From assembly GCA_947623455.1 (NCBI GenBank), contig OX392534.1, positions 41,917,426-41,981,425 on the forward strand: a DNA stretch of 64,000 bases, given 5' to 3'. A program made the position numbers and the translations under genes. The notes under the pieces are model-generated. The model was given only the letters and a program-made list of their open reading frames with translations. It had not been told where the DNA came from and searched no databases. The stretch is from Mimachlamys varia. Taxonomy: Eukaryota > Mollusca > Bivalvia > Pectinida > Pectinidae. Numbering within the stretch: position 1 is the stretch's first letter; every line of letters begins with the position of its first letter. Of the stretch, positions 1 through 14,300 are shown in pieces.

Positions 1-930
1 ATCTTATTACATTTATTAACTTAGCCCATATCAGCTCTACCTTTCCAATAACTTCTAGCTTCAAACTTTTGTAATGCTAATATACATTCCTAGCTTATTC
101 TGTATACCATTCTTCATTGAGATTCCTAGTTGATGCTTACTTGTACATTACCAATTATAGTCAATTCTTACTGAAAATATCCAAAAGGATGCCCGGTATG
201 TTATATCTTTAATGCAATTTTACAAACTTTCCATAACCCTGCCTTATTTTTTGAAAGACTGCAATGTTTTCGTGATTTTTTCTTTTAAAATTAATGTTTA
301 TTGCCACTTTGTGGTGTTCTGTGTTCCATTTTCATTGTTTTTTAAAATGAAGAGGATATGTAATACTTGCAATAATTAGTTCCTCTTTGGTGCTTTAATT
401 CTGTCTGCAATCATTGGGAGAAAAGCTGTTTTCTGTATCGCGATACTTACCCTGGTAGGTGTATAGCTCAGTAAGAAATCTTATCGGCGGGGGGATGATG
501 GACATTTTTGCAAGACATTGTCTTGTGCTGAGTATGTTCCTTCTGTTTGTGTATGGCCATGTGGTGCATTTTTTCAGATAGGTGCTTTTTTCACTGATTT
601 TCTAGTGGTCATCCTAATTGAGGTATAATGTCTTCCATCAGCAAATTATTAGAAAAATGATAATTTTGTAAAATTAATTATATTTTTCCTTTTATAAATT
701 TGAAATCAATGTCTATGATTATGATCAAGTGTTGCATCTAGTGACTAACTTGTTTAAATTGATTTAAAAACCAAAACTTTTACATGATGTCCTGTCAAAA
801 TCAGATTACATGTACTTTGATGATCAAGGAATGTTGGCTTTTATCTCTTTTGTTGGTGATATAAGGGGCTTGTTCATTTATGCCAAAGAACTAGTATGCT
901 CCATTTTTAATGTAACATTTTAGTATAAAT
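1..930. other. intergenic, no gene seen
   Basis: AT-rich sequence with no convincing open reading frame, exon-like segment or repeat on either strand. It could be intron of a gene outside the window. Confidence 0.5.
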
Positions 931-1780
931 ACCTACAAACCTACAGGCATTGTCAACCTACTGGTGTTGTACAGGCATTTTCAACCTACAGGTGTTGTGC
1001 AGGCATTGTCAACCTACAGGTGTTGTACAGTCGTTGACAACCTACAGGTGTCGTACAGGTATTGTCTACCTACAGGTGTTGTACAGGCATTGTCAACCTA
1101 CAGGTGTTGTACAGCCATTGTCAACCTACAGGTGTTGTACAGGTATTGTCTACCTACAGGTGTTGTACAGGCATTGTCAACATACATGTGTTGTACAGCC
1201 GTTGTCAACCTGCAGGTGTTGTACAGGCATTGTCAACCTACAGGTGTTGTACAGGCATTGTCAACCTACAGGTGTTGTACAGGCATTGTCAACCTACAGG
1301 TGTTGTACAGGCATTGTCTACCTACAGGTGTTGTCAACCTACAGGTGTTGTAAAGGCATTGTCAACCTACAGGTGTTGTACAGGAATTTTCAACCTACAG
1401 GTGTTGTACAGACATTGTCAACCTACAGGTGTTGTACAGTCGCTGACAACCTACAGGTGTTGTACAGGCATTGTCAACCTACAGGTGTTGTACAGCCATT
1501 GTCAACCTACAGGTGTTGTACAGGTATTGTCTACCTGCAGATGTTGTACAGGCATTGTCAACCTACAGGTGTTGTACAGTCGTTGTCAACCTACAGGTGT
1601 TGTACAGGCATTGTCTACCTACAGGTGTTGTACAGGCATTGTCAACCTACAGGTGTTGCACAGGCATTGTCAACCTACAGGTGTTGCACAGGCATTGTCA
1701 ACCTGCAGGTGTTGTACAGGCATTGTCAACCTTCAGGTGTTGTACAGGCATTGTCAACCTTCAGGTGTTGTACAGGCGCC
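931..1780. repeat. 28-bp minisatellite, about 30 copies
   Basis: Tandem array of a 28-bp unit built from TACAGGTGTTGTACAGG followed by CATTGTCAACC. Period 28 is seen directly, for example successive GTCAACC ends at 1210 and 1238. Variants carry TCTACC for TCAACC and CAGTCG or CAGCCA for CAGGCA. One shortened unit lies at about 1319-1350. Because 28 is not a multiple of 3 and the unit has few stops, all three plus frames are open; these frames are artefacts, not genes. Confidence 0.95.
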
Positions 1781-2039
1781 TGAATGCAGCATCAGATTAC
1801 TAGGTCCAACCTTATTGCATTAACAAACAATTCTTCTCCAACCTGATGTGGAGCAGTACAATAAATGAAGCAGCCCTGAATTTGTGTCACATATTTTCTA
1901 CGATTCTGGCTCTATATTTAATAGGAGATGCCAGTACATCGTAGCGTACAAGTGATGTTAAGTGTTATGTTTATAGAGTTTATTGATGTTTTGTTATTTT
2001 TTTATAGATGTTTTCTAGTCTGGTATGTTCATGTACCAC

Positions 2040-2082
2040 ATATCCCCCCCCCCCCACCCCCCCCCCCCCCCCCCCCAAAAAA
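2040..2082. repeat. poly-C tract
   Basis: Nearly pure run of C (about 35 bases) interrupted by one A and followed by an A run. Low-complexity sequence; its length is likely to be polymorphic or mis-assembled. Confidence 0.9.
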
Positions 2083-2479
2083 TGTAAAACAGCAAAAGTG
2101 ACTACAGAGCAATATTTGTATTGTTGTTATTGTAAATGAATTGAAGTTTATTAAAAATTTAAAAGTTTATATAAAGTTGCGTCATGTTTTTAATGAATTG
2201 GTTCCATATTTTTCTGTCAATTGATTATGATTCATTGGTATACGTTGGATTTCATTTTCAGCTTTGGGCACAATATGCTAATCTCTTTAAGAAAAAACTA
2301 GAGATTTGTATGTCTACCCTGAAAATATTGCACATTTTTTAATCAGAATATGCATGTATTGACCTAATTATCAGAACTACTTATTACTAAATTACAAAAT
2401 GCATACATGAACAAGTTCCAAATGTAATGGAGACTGTTACATGTACAACAATTATTAAAACTGCCCCTTTGGTTGGAAA

Positions 2480-3400
2480 TGATACCTGAATAGAGTTTTA
2501 AATTCCATCATATTACATCCTAAGTCAAGCAAAACTAAAACACTGACTTTACAGGAAGGCCGGACCCAATGCGTTATTTGACCATAAATTTAGCAGAGAT
2601 GTAAACTTTTACATCTTGTTTGATACCCACCAACCTTGATTCATAATGTAATAACAAAATGTTAAGCAGTTAAGAGCTGTAAACTTTGACCTTTGAACAA
2701 GTGACCTTGACTTGGGTTAAATGATACCTTGTGAACCTGACCGATTTTGCTTCATAATGCCATAACAAAATATTTAGCAGTTAGGAAATGTAAAATTTGA
2801 CCTCGACTCATGATGACCTTGAGGTTTTGTCAATTGACACTTTTCTTAATTCTGACCAACTTTGCTTCATAATACCATAGCAAAATGTTAAGCAGTCAAG
2901 AAATATAAAACCTAACTGAATTTCGATCCAATGACCTTGAGGAAAAGATTTGCATTGTAGATGAACTTGACTTTTGTTCTGAGGTTTGCTAAATTAGTTT
3001 TGAATGTAATTAGACACAGTGAGGGGTCGTTGTCATCACCTTGGCGTACACTTTCGAATGTTTGAAAAATAGACATCTTTGACCTTTGAGTGAAGATCAC
3101 AATAAACTTATGACAGTACACTGCACAATGTCTACAGGCGATGCAAGTATACTGCAAGTTTCATAAGTATGTCTTTAATGGATAAAAAGTTATCGCCTGG
3201 ACAAGGATGATTTGAATCTTCACGCTTCTTTGACCTTTGATCTCAAGGTCAAGGTCACATCACAGTGGCATCATTGCACTGCACATCAGCCTTAGTGATG
3301 CAAGTTTCGTCATGATATTTTAAAGGGTTTAGAATCTATGGCCCGGACAGGAAATGTTTGGAAGGACCAGAAGAAGAACCGGTACTTAATTTGGTGGGTT
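2480..3400. repeat. dispersed TGACCT-rich repeat region
   Basis: Contains many copies of TTTGACCTT, GACCTTGA and CAAGGTCAAGGTCA together with recurring phrases such as CAAAATGTTAAGCAGT and TTATCGCCTGGACA. The internal near-repeats at about 2640, 2760 and 2880 share CATAATGCCATAACAAAAT-like text. Dispersed elements of this composition are common in bivalve genomes. No coding frame is supported. Confidence 0.55.
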
Positions 3401-6400
3401 AACATAGTAAAAATATAAACTTACCATTGATGAGAAATTCCTCCTTGTCATAGGTGTATGACATATTATGGTGATATATTTGATAGCAAAATACAAGTTG
3501 TATGATGATAAGATGCCGGTTGACTTTTTATTTGGTGAAGGTTCATCCATTTTACCAGAGCTATGGCCATATTTAACTTTGAGAATTTTAACAAAAATGG
3601 TATGACCTACTTTGGAGAGCCTTGTCTAACTGAAGAAGAAACTTTACGTTTTAACAGGAAAATAATATGTCAAAAAGTGCAGAACATATAGTATTGAGTG
3701 TCTTTTTGAAGAGTTCGTTTAGGCCACTTCTGAACTAAATTTTAAGGTTCGTCAGCAACGCTTTGGTCGCAATAACAAAATGACACATCTGTGCTTGCTT
3801 CAGAAATCAACTTGCCTATATCTGCACTTGCATTCTCTAACTTAACAAAATATTGTCATTTGGCTTGTTTTCATAGTTCGATTAAGAAAGAAAAACATTA
3901 AATATGCTCATTTTTGGCCATTCATTTACTTTAGACGTCAGCCTTGATCTACCAATGCTTAATAAGAGTGAGAAACATTTTAATTCTCCTTGGTGTCCAG
4001 CGGGGGCATTCCCCTCACACCGACACATGTACTTTGGAACATTTCTTTCTGTGTGGTTAAACTGTTCACGGTTGCTCAGACAAACAACGTAATAATTACG
4101 GCCCAAGCATCATTTTAAAATTCTTACAGATCAAAGGAAAAGTCAAACCAGGCTCCAAAGTTTTGCTATCAAATGCATAACTTAAATGTTATCATTAAAC
4201 TTCAAACCTTGTGAATTGAATCATATATCTATTTTGTGCAAATAGTAAAACTGAATTTGAGAATACCGAAGCGTCAACAAAACCATAACCCGAACTAAAA
4301 GTCGATTAAACAAGAGGCAGAATAGGAACAAAGGAAAGATTTACACGGAGTCTTTGAAAATGTACAAGAGAATAAGACCAGGACCCGAAATCATGAAACA
4401 ATTATGATTCTGAGCAACCAGCTTTCTTGAAACTCTCCTAAAGCATGTCAAAGATCACAAAGTCAACTGTAAATAAAAACAGTGTTCGACTTCATGGATA
4501 TTCTTTTTTTCGACACTTTGACAAAATTAAAGTTTTGAGATAGAGAATAGCCAGAACAAGTAAATAGACATGGGGGAACAAAATCCATGCTTGTGCATGA
4601 TAACAGTTTCACGAATACGGGCCCAGGTATTCCGGAAGAGTAAGCGTCTTCTGTTTCATCAACGACATCCGTCATGTAAATCTAGGTCATTTCTAAGTAA
4701 AAGTTGCGCCCTCAAAGTGAGAACCAAGACACCAATCTTAACCTTTACAGACTACATTTCAATAAAACCATAAAAATGGCGACCATAACACTTGCTTGGC
4801 ATTAAACATCCTGCATCTCTCAATTTTCTGTGCCTAGAATAACGAATCAACTGCGAAATTTATAACCGAAAACCATAGGTTGGTGTTACTATCAAGAAAG
4901 GGAAAGTCCGCGATAAGAATATCGAAATCGTCACATTTATCGTATGGCTTAGTATTAGCTGCTCGTGTGGTCATAGTTCAAGTAAAGATCGAGGTAAGTA
5001 GCCGATTTCAAATCCAGAAAAGTATATACGATGTTGTCCAACATGGTAGATATTATGTGAACGTGTTTATTACGCATATTTGGATTGGTTTGGTTTCGGT
5101 ACTTTAATGCATTAGAAATTATGCAAGTAACTGATGTCTCGATCACATTTTAGCTCCCACGTCTTCAATGGTCATAGTACCGTCAAAGGGAATGAAAATT
5201 ATATATTGTCTGCAGAAGATGATTTAGTTCAAGATGCAAAAATGCAATACTGTATAATAAAGCCAAAATCTCCATTATGCCAATTGCTCTACATTTCCTT
5301 TGCTCATAGGTTTCTATTCCTTAATATAGGATAAAAAATAAACACCTTTCTCTTGTTCTTCCGTTAAATATTAAGGTAATAATGAGATTTTTGTTCCATT
5401 TTTTGAAACTCCTAGGCCTGTGAATAAAATACCGAGGTACTATTGCCCTGAAATTCTTTTATAGTTTCTTTAATTTGATCCAGAATACAGGAAATATTGA
5501 TTTTCATGGGATTTTGATATTCATGATTTTGCCGGCCGATTTAATTTTTCGCCCATGAAAACCGCAACCTGCAAAATCAACTGTGTTAATTTTACCTTGG
5601 TACTTTCTGCCATAAATTCTGGTCCGACAGTTCACAAAAAAATGACCATTTTGGCGAATCGGCAATAATTCGTTTCCACGAAAAAAAAGACGTAAACAGC
5701 AACATATCATATTCTAAAATAAGAACATTAATGAATAAGAAACGCATGTAGAATCATTCATCCCAGTGATTTATTGACGAATGTATAGAGGGCAGAATTG
5801 ACAAATGTAACGGCTGCCAACAATTACATATACATATAAATAAAGAATTAATTTACTTATTGGTTGGTTTTTTTTTAGGAATTACGTAGATACTTTCATT
5901 TTATTTTGATACAAATTAAGAAACCTCCCTAGTTTTTTTGGGTTTTTTTTAAGCAGTAATACATTTTTATTGTGATAAAATTGTTCGTTGAATATTTTGA
6001 TAGTATTGGCAGGAACGAGAAACATCTTGACCGTTATATTTTATAAACACCGATGTGAATGTAACAATATCCTGTACCACCACTTGATTTGAATAAACAA
6101 CATGGTACAATGAATGTCGTTATTTCCGTCAATATCACCATTTATTAGTGACCTTTTAAGTCATCTTTCGCCCGAGCAAAAATATGACTACAAGATCAGG
6201 GAAAGCAATCCATTATAGATTCTTCCTAATTCTGACTGAAATACCTGTGTACATATCCGTTTTAATGCATTTGTTAAAATATCAAAAATAATCGGAAATC
6301 AAAACATAGTATTTCCATGTTGTTCATTCGAGTCATAGCTAGATTGTGTACTACTTCGCAGCAGATATTTCAAACGTTTCACATATATATATTATTTTGA

Positions 6401-7863
6401 CTTTTGGTAATACATTTCGATGTTTTAGTCGTGCCATTTAGTGGCAGTAAACAGGGTCTAAAAATCGTCTGTATTTGATCACTGAGATGGTAGTTTTTCA
6501 GTTTTTGGCTGGGAGATAACATATGAACCAACGAGGAAGCAATCATAGACAAAGTGAAATAAACAAGTACATGTGATGATATAAACATTTCATAGTAATA
6601 ATGAACGCTGGTGCATTAGGGAACTCAAAACATCGAAAAATTCCATAAATCATACACGAAAAAAATAAACATACATTTCATATATTTTCATAACACCATT
6701 CAGTAAAAAAAAATAACTATTACGCAATCATCATTTGGCAAGGACGTACAGATCATATCAGCTAAAAATATGTTTTCTTTCTAATTATTTAGGTATTGAT
6801 TGATTTAAAATTGAATTATTGAAATAAAAAAACATTGTCCGCAAAAAGCAATCAAACATACTTGAATGGGATATTTTTTCGTAAACAAACCAGACTTGAA
6901 AAACTTTGAAATAAATATGTCAACAAGTTCTTTTTAGTGTAAGCAAAAGCATAATTTTGAAAATATTTTGCATAGATTTTGAGCAAATTTGAACAAAACA
7001 ACGTTTTGTTTGAGCTAGTTTATGTAATTTTAAAGTACGAATTCTAGCAACAAAATCCACTTTTTGTAAGTATACCAGCAGTATTTGGAAGACTATATTC
7101 TTGAGCAATAAGAGAATAGTGTATCTTTGTCACACAGTCAATACGATGTGGATGAACTTGCATGAAAAACACACTTCAATTAAACTACAATATATACACA
7201 GAATCCAATACAACAATTAATTAAATGGCTATAGATACTGGTATCGAGATAAACACCATGTTGTTAATGAGATAGTGCCATAAAATAGTTTCACTCTTCT
7301 GACGTAATAAATGCATCAATTTCTGTTTTAGTTTGAATACTAAATGTACATGTTAAAAATATCATTTTAGCCTTTTGACACTAAAGCGCTTAATTACGAT
7401 AGTTTCATTTCTTATCTTTGTGACTTTTTTTTGGGTTTCGCCAGTTCATCAACAGATTAATTTTAATGATGTACTTCTTAAGTTTTAACTAGCTAAAATA
7501 ATGATAAATGTTATTTATATTAGAATAAAGTTATCTCAAAATCATAATAAATACGTCTCTATCATGCTTGAATATATATGAACAATGTGATCTGATACGC
7601 ATATAAACAATAGCTCATGTTTTAAAAGTGTCCCGTAAAATGGTATTCATCATCAAATGAACAATGAAATCTGCAACAAGTACGGTGTAGGTATATTTTG
7701 TCTTTTGTGGATGCTTAAATATTGATTTAGATATAAGTTTTCATAGTAATTTGTTTTCATAAGTAAACAAAATAAACATTCTATGAAAGGCTGATCAGAC
7801 AATCGAAGGTTTTTTTTAAGTCTCTCTCTCTCTTCAATGACAATTTTCGGTATATTCTATCCT
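3401..7863. other. intergenic, no gene seen
   Basis: No open frame over about 75 codons has a protein-like composition or plausible splice sites. The segment near 5510-5660 (TTTCGCCCATGAAAACCGCA and similar) resembles a dispersed non-coding repeat. The rest is AT-rich unique-looking DNA. Confidence 0.5.
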
Positions 7864-10233
7864 AGCACTGATATTTTGTAACTTAAAGTTCAATCCCATT
7901 ACTGATATTTTGTTACTTAAAGTTCAATACCAGTACTGATATTTTGTAACTAAAAGTTCAATACCAGTACTGATATTTTGTAACTAAAAGTTCAATACCA
8001 GTACTGATACTTTGTAACTAAAAGTTCAATAACAGCACTGATATTTTGTAACTAAAAGTTCAATCCCATTACTGATATTTTGTTACTTAAAGTTCAATAC
8101 CAGTACTGATACTTTGTAACTAAAAGTTCAATACCAGTACTGATACTTTGTAACTAAAAGTTCAATAACAGCACTGATATTTTGTAACTAAAAGTTCAAT
8201 CCCATTACTGATATTTTTTAACTTAAAGTTCAATACCAGTACTGATACTTTGTAACTAAAAGTTCAATACCATTACTGATATTTTGTAACTAAAAGTTCA
8301 ATACCAGTACTGATACTTTGTAACTAAAAGTTCAATAACAGCACTGATATTTTGTAACTAAAAGTTCAATCCCATTACTGATATTTTGTTACTTAAAGTT
8401 CAATACCAGTACTGATACTTTGTAACTAAAAGTTCAATACCAGTACTGATACTTTGTAACTAAAAGTTCAATAACAGCACTGATATTTTGTAACTAAAAG
8501 TTCAATCCCATTACTGATATTTTGTTACTTAAAGTTCAATACCAGTACTGATACTTTGTAACTAAAAGTTCAATACCAGTACTGATACTTTGTAACTAAA
8601 AGTTCAATAACAGCACTGATATTTTGTAACTAAAAGTTCAATCCCATTACTGATATTTTTTAACTTAAAGTTCAATCCCATTACTGATATTTTGTAACTA
8701 AAAGTTCAATCCCATTACTGATATTTTGTAACTAAAAGTTCAATACCATTACTGATATTTTGTAACTTAAAGTTCAATACCAGTACTGATACTTTGTAAC
8801 TAAAAGTTCAATCCCATTACTGATATTTTGTAACTAAAAGTTCAATACCAGTACTGATATTTTGTAACTAAAAGTTCAATAATAGTACTGATATTTTGTA
8901 ACTTAAAGTTCAATACCAGTACTGATACTTTGTAACTTAAAGTTCAATAACAGCACTGATATTTTGTAACTAAAAGTTCAATCCCATTACTGATATCTTG
9001 TAACTAAAAGTTCAATCCCATTACTGATATTTTGTAACTAAAAGTTCAATCCCATTACTGATATTTTGTAACTAAAAGTTCAATCCCATTACTGATATTT
9101 TGTAACTAAAAGTTCAATACCAGTACTGATATTTTGTAACTAAAAGTTCAATCCCATTACTGATATTTTGTAACTTAAAGTTCAATACCAGTACTGATAT
9201 TTTGTAACTAAAAGTTCAATCCCATTACTGATATTTTGTAACTAAAAGTTCAATACCAGTACTGATATTTTGTAACTAAAAGTTCAATACCAGTACTGAT
9301 ATTTTGTAACTAAAAGTTCAATACCAGTACTGATATTTTGTAACTAAAAGTTCAATCCCATTACTGATATTTTGTAACTAAAAGTTCAATACCAGTACTG
9401 ATATTTTGTAACTAAAAGTTCAATCCCATTACTGATATTTTGTAACTAAAAGTTCAAAACCAGTACTGATATTTTGTAACTAAAAGTTCAATCCCATTAC
9501 TTATATTTTGTAACTTAAAGTTCAATACCAGTACTGATACTTTGTAACTAAAAGTTCAATCCCATTACTAATATTTTGTAACTAAAAGTTCAATACCAGT
9601 ACTGATACTTTGTAACTAAAAGTTCAATACCAGTACTGATATTTTGTAACTAAAAGTTCAATACCAGTACTGATACTTTGTAACTAAAAGTTCAATACCA
9701 GTACTGATACTTTGTAACTAAAAGTTCAATCCCATTACTGATATTTTGTAACTAAAAGTTCAATACCAGTACTGATATTTTGTAACTAAAAGTTCAATAA
9801 TAGTACTGATATTTTGTAACTTAAAGTTCAATACCAGTACTGATACTTTGTAACTAAAAGTTCAATAACAGCACTGATATTTTGTAACTTAAAGTTCAAT
9901 ACCAGTACTGATATTTTGTAACTAAAAGTTCAATCCCATTACTGATATTTTGTAACTTAAAGTTCAATAACAATACTGATATTTTGTAACTAAAAGTTCA
10001 ATAACAGTACTGATATTTTGTAACTAAAAGTTCAATCCCAGTACTGATATTTTGTAACTTAAAGTTCAATCCCAGTACTGATACTTTGTAATTAAAAGTT
10101 CAATAACAGTACTGATATTTTGTGACTTAAAAGTTCAATCCCAGTACTGATTCTTTGTAACTAAAATTTCAATCCCAGTACTGATACTTTGTAATTAAAA
10201 GTTCAATCGCAGTACTGATATTTTGTGACTTAA
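7864..10233. repeat. 34-bp satellite-like array, about 70 copies
   Basis: Tandem array with period 34, unit beginning ACTGATATTTTGTAACTAAA and ending AGTTCAATACCAGT. Units differ at the end (CCCATT, ACCAGT, AACAGC) and in ATATTTTG versus ATACTTTG. Between about 8065 and 8643 the CCCATT-type unit recurs at 8065, 8201, 8371, 8507 and 8643, mostly 136 bp apart, which is a four-monomer higher-order repeat. Both strands are full of stops, so it is not coding. Confidence 0.96.
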
Positions 10234-11316
10234 ACAAAGTAAACTTTGATAGTTAGACATTTTGTACCTTGGGCTCTGTAGGTCACTCTCACCATAATGT
10301 ACTGAGGAATGTATGACAACAGTGAATCGCATTTTGGCTACATAAGGAATATAATGCATGGTAAACATTAACTTCATCAACAAAAACTACACAGTGCTAC
10401 ATTAAATCTATTTCTAATGTCTATATCTGCTATAAAGAAACAAAGCTGGATAAACATTACTCCTATTTTTTTCTAGTCACACTGTTAATAAAATATTTGA
10501 AGAATAAGCATATGACATACAAATATAGCATAAACGAAAGCTATATAGCTAATACCTGACTATTGATAAATGGAAAATTCAATATATTTATACAATGTAA
10601 AGTTAATTTGATAAAACTATATTTGAGATAAAAATTGATATTTAAAATGTCGCCCCACATTTGATTAACAATGTAATGTATGATAAACCTGTGCTTAGAT
10701 TTAAGGCGACAATAATTTATTCAATGTAAAAAATTAAAAATACAATTTAAGATACTTAAAATTCAATTTTTCTTAATACCAATTAAGCTTGATAATTAAA
10801 AATTAATGATTATATAGCTATATTTAATATAGCTATTGTTATCCCCTTTTTCATGGAACAGAGTTTAAATAGACATGATAAGATTTAATGCAACAATCAT
10901 GTTAAACATATGATATTCAACATTTACAATAAGTAGTAATACATACATAACAATTATCATATTAATCAGTATCAGTTCAAAATATCGTTATAAATATATA
11001 ATTTATCGTTTATTGGCAGTGGGCCATTTTCACTATTTATAATTTAACACATATCACATAATTAACAGATATGCCGACAGTTTTCTTAGTTATGTATATA
11101 TATATAAATATATCAAAATATTTGAAATAACTATTCTGATTAAAGATATCTACATTTTCACCAACATATTTCGATGAGTTGTACCTTAATTAAATTGTAT
11201 ATATAGAAAGTTTATATTCCGAATGCTTTAATATTTAGCGGCAAATAAGTGTTTAATTCGTTTCCGGTATTTAACAATTGATAATTTAAATATAATGTTT
11301 AAATATTACCTAAGAG
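10234..11316. other. 3' flank of the DGDGIPD gene
   Basis: Very AT-rich DNA between the 34-bp array and the stop codon of the minus-strand gene. It should hold that gene's 3' UTR. I see no other gene. Confidence 0.5.
11009..11014 (-). terminator. candidate polyadenylation signal of the DGDGIPD gene
   Basis: AATAAA on the minus strand, about 300 bases after the TAA stop at 11317-11319. It is the first canonical hexamer I found downstream of the stop. Such hexamers are frequent by chance in DNA this AT-rich. Confidence 0.35.
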
Positions 11317-14300
11317 TTACGCTCCTACTGGTCGCTTCTTTTCATTGGAATCATTTTCACTACTGTCCTTTTTGTCATCCTCTTCACCGAAAAATAAATC
11401 TAATAAGTCAATTTCTTGTTCATGATCTTGAGATTTTCCGTTGTCTTTCTTCCTGGATGGACTAGGCAAATTTCGAACGCTTTCGGACTTCTGTTCTTCA
11501 TTATCGTTTGATAAAATTAAGTTTGAAACTGCACTAACTAATTTTGAAAATAAGGACTGTTGAGATTTATCTTCGTCATCATCGTCATCATCGTCATCAT
11601 CATCGTCATCTACAGGTTTCTTTACTCCTTTACATCCATTTTTATCACATTGTTTAGATTCTTTATCGTCTGGAATTCCATCATTATCATCGTCTTTGTC
11701 TAAATGATCAGGAATTCCATCATTGTCGTCATCATCGTCTAAAATGTCTGGGATGCCATCTCCATCTGCGTCAGCTAGATTATCAGGAATGCCGTCTCCG
11801 TCAGCATCAGTATCCAGATGATCTGGAATTCCATCTCCATCACTATCCCGAATGTTATCGTTAGTTCCATCACCATCGGCATCTGAATCTTGGAAGTCTG
11901 GAATACCATCCCCATCTGTGTCCTCTTCGTCATCTAGAATGCCATCCCCATCATCGTCGTTGTCAAAAGCATCAAGAATTCCATCATTATCGTCGTCAAA
12001 ATCTAAATAGTCAGCTTCTCCGTCACCATCGGTATCTTTCTCCATAAAATCCGGAATTCCGTCTCCATCAGAATCGGAATCTAAGTTATCAGGGATACCA
12101 TCGTTGTCATCGTCATCGTCTAAGTAATCGGGAATTCCATCTCCGTCTGTATCTTTTTCTTTATCATCTGGGATACCATCGCCGTCATCGTCGTTATCCA
12201 AATGATCAGGAACGCCATCACCGTCATCATCATCGTCTAAGTAATCTGGAATTCCATCTCCGTCCGTATCTTTTTCTTTATCATCTGGGATACCATCGCC
12301 GTCATCGTCGTTATCCAAATGATCAGGAATTCCATCACCATCGTCATCATCGTCTAAGTAATCAGGAATTCCATCTCCGTCCGTATCTTTTTCTTTATCA
12401 TCTGGGATACCATCGCCGTCATCGTCGTTATCCAAATGGTCAGGAATGCCATCACCGTCATCGTCATCGTCTAAATAATCGGGGATTCCATCACCGTCCG
12501 TATCTTTTTCTTTGTCATCAGGAATACCATCGCCGTCATCGTCGTCGTCCAAATGATCAGGAATGCCATCACCGTCATCGTCATCGTCTAAGTAATCGGG
12601 GATTCCATCACCGTCCGTGTCTTTCTCTTTGTTGTCAGGAATGCCATCATTATCATCATCGTCATCCAAATAATCAGGTATGCCATCACCATCGCTGTCT
12701 TCTTGATTATCGGGAATTCCATCGCCGTCATCGTCATTATCCAAGTGGTCAGGGATACCGTCACCATCATCGTCGTCATCAAGATAATCTGGAATGCCAT
12801 CACCATCTGTGTCTTTTTCTTTATCATCTGGTATTCCGTCACCGTCATCATCATCATCCATATGATCTAGAATGCCGTCGCCGTCATCATCGTCGTCGAG
12901 ATAATCGGGAATGCCATCGCCATCTGTGTCCTTTTCTTTATCATCTGAAATACCATCTCCATCATCGTCATCATCCAAGTTATCAGGGATGCCATCATTA
13001 TCATCATCGTCGTCTAAATAATCAGGGATACCATCACCATCGGTGTCTTTTTCTTTATCATCAGGTATTCCGTCACCGTCGTCGTCATCGTCCAAATGAT
13101 CAGGTATACCATCACCGTCGCTATCTTCTTGATCGTCAGGAATGCCGTCGCCATCATCATCGTCATCAAGGTAGTCGGGGATGCCGTCCCCATCTGTATC
13201 TTTTTCCTGGTCGTCCGGGATACCATCTCCATCATCGTCTTTATCGAGAAAGTCAGGAATTCCATCACCATCGCTGTCTTCTTGGTCATCAGGGATACCA
13301 TCGCCGTCATCATCGTCATCTAAGTGATCAGGAATTCCATCATTATCGTCATCATCATCAAGATAATCAGGAATTCCGTCACCATCTGTGTCTTTTTCTT
13401 TGTCGTCAGGTATACCGTCATTGTCATCATCGTCATCAAGATGATCTGGAATGCCATCACCGTCACTGTCTTCCTGGTCATCTGGGATTCCATCGCCATC
13501 ATCATCGTCATCCAATTCATCTGGGATGCCATCGTTATCGTCATCATCATCAAGATAATCTGGAATGCCATCACCGTCAGTATCTTTTTCTTTATCGTCA
13601 GGAATACCATCATTATCATCATCGTCGTCTAGATAATCGGGAATTCCATCGCCATCACTATCCTCCTGATCATCTGGAATACCATCTCCGTCATCGTCTT
13701 TGTCAAGGTGATCGGGGATACCGTCACCGTCATCGTCGTCATCTATATAATCTGGTATGCCGTCGCCATCTGTATCCTTCTCTTTGTCATCGTCAATACC
13801 ATCGCCATCATCATCGTCATCCAAGTGATCAGGAATGCCATCACCATCATCGTCATCATCCATATAATCCGGGATACCATCGCCATCAGTATCTGTGTCT
13901 TTATCATCTGGTATACCATCTCCATCATCGTCATTGTCCAGATGATCGGGGATACCATCTCCGTCACTATCTTCTTGCTCATCGGGAATTCCATCACCAT
14001 CATCATCTTTATCCAAATGATCTTGAACGCCGTCACCATCATCATCGTCATCTAGATAATCTGGAATGCCATCGCCATCGGTGTCCCTTTCTTTGTCGTC
14101 GGGAATGCCATCACCGTCGTCATCGTCATCCAAATGATCTGGAATACCGTCGCCATCCCTGTCTTCTTGGTCGTCTGGAATTCCATCTCCATCATCATCG
14201 TTGTCAAGATGATCAGGAATGCCGTCGCCGTCATCGTCATCGTCTAAATAGTCAGGTATTCCATCGCCATCTGTATCCTTCTCTTTGTCATCATCGATTC

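Noticed and set aside
950..1823. Four overlapping plus-strand frames of 110-277 codons with CQPTGVVQ repeats
   Set aside because: They are the three frames of the 28-bp minisatellite. No start context, splice signal or non-repeat coding sequence supports a gene.
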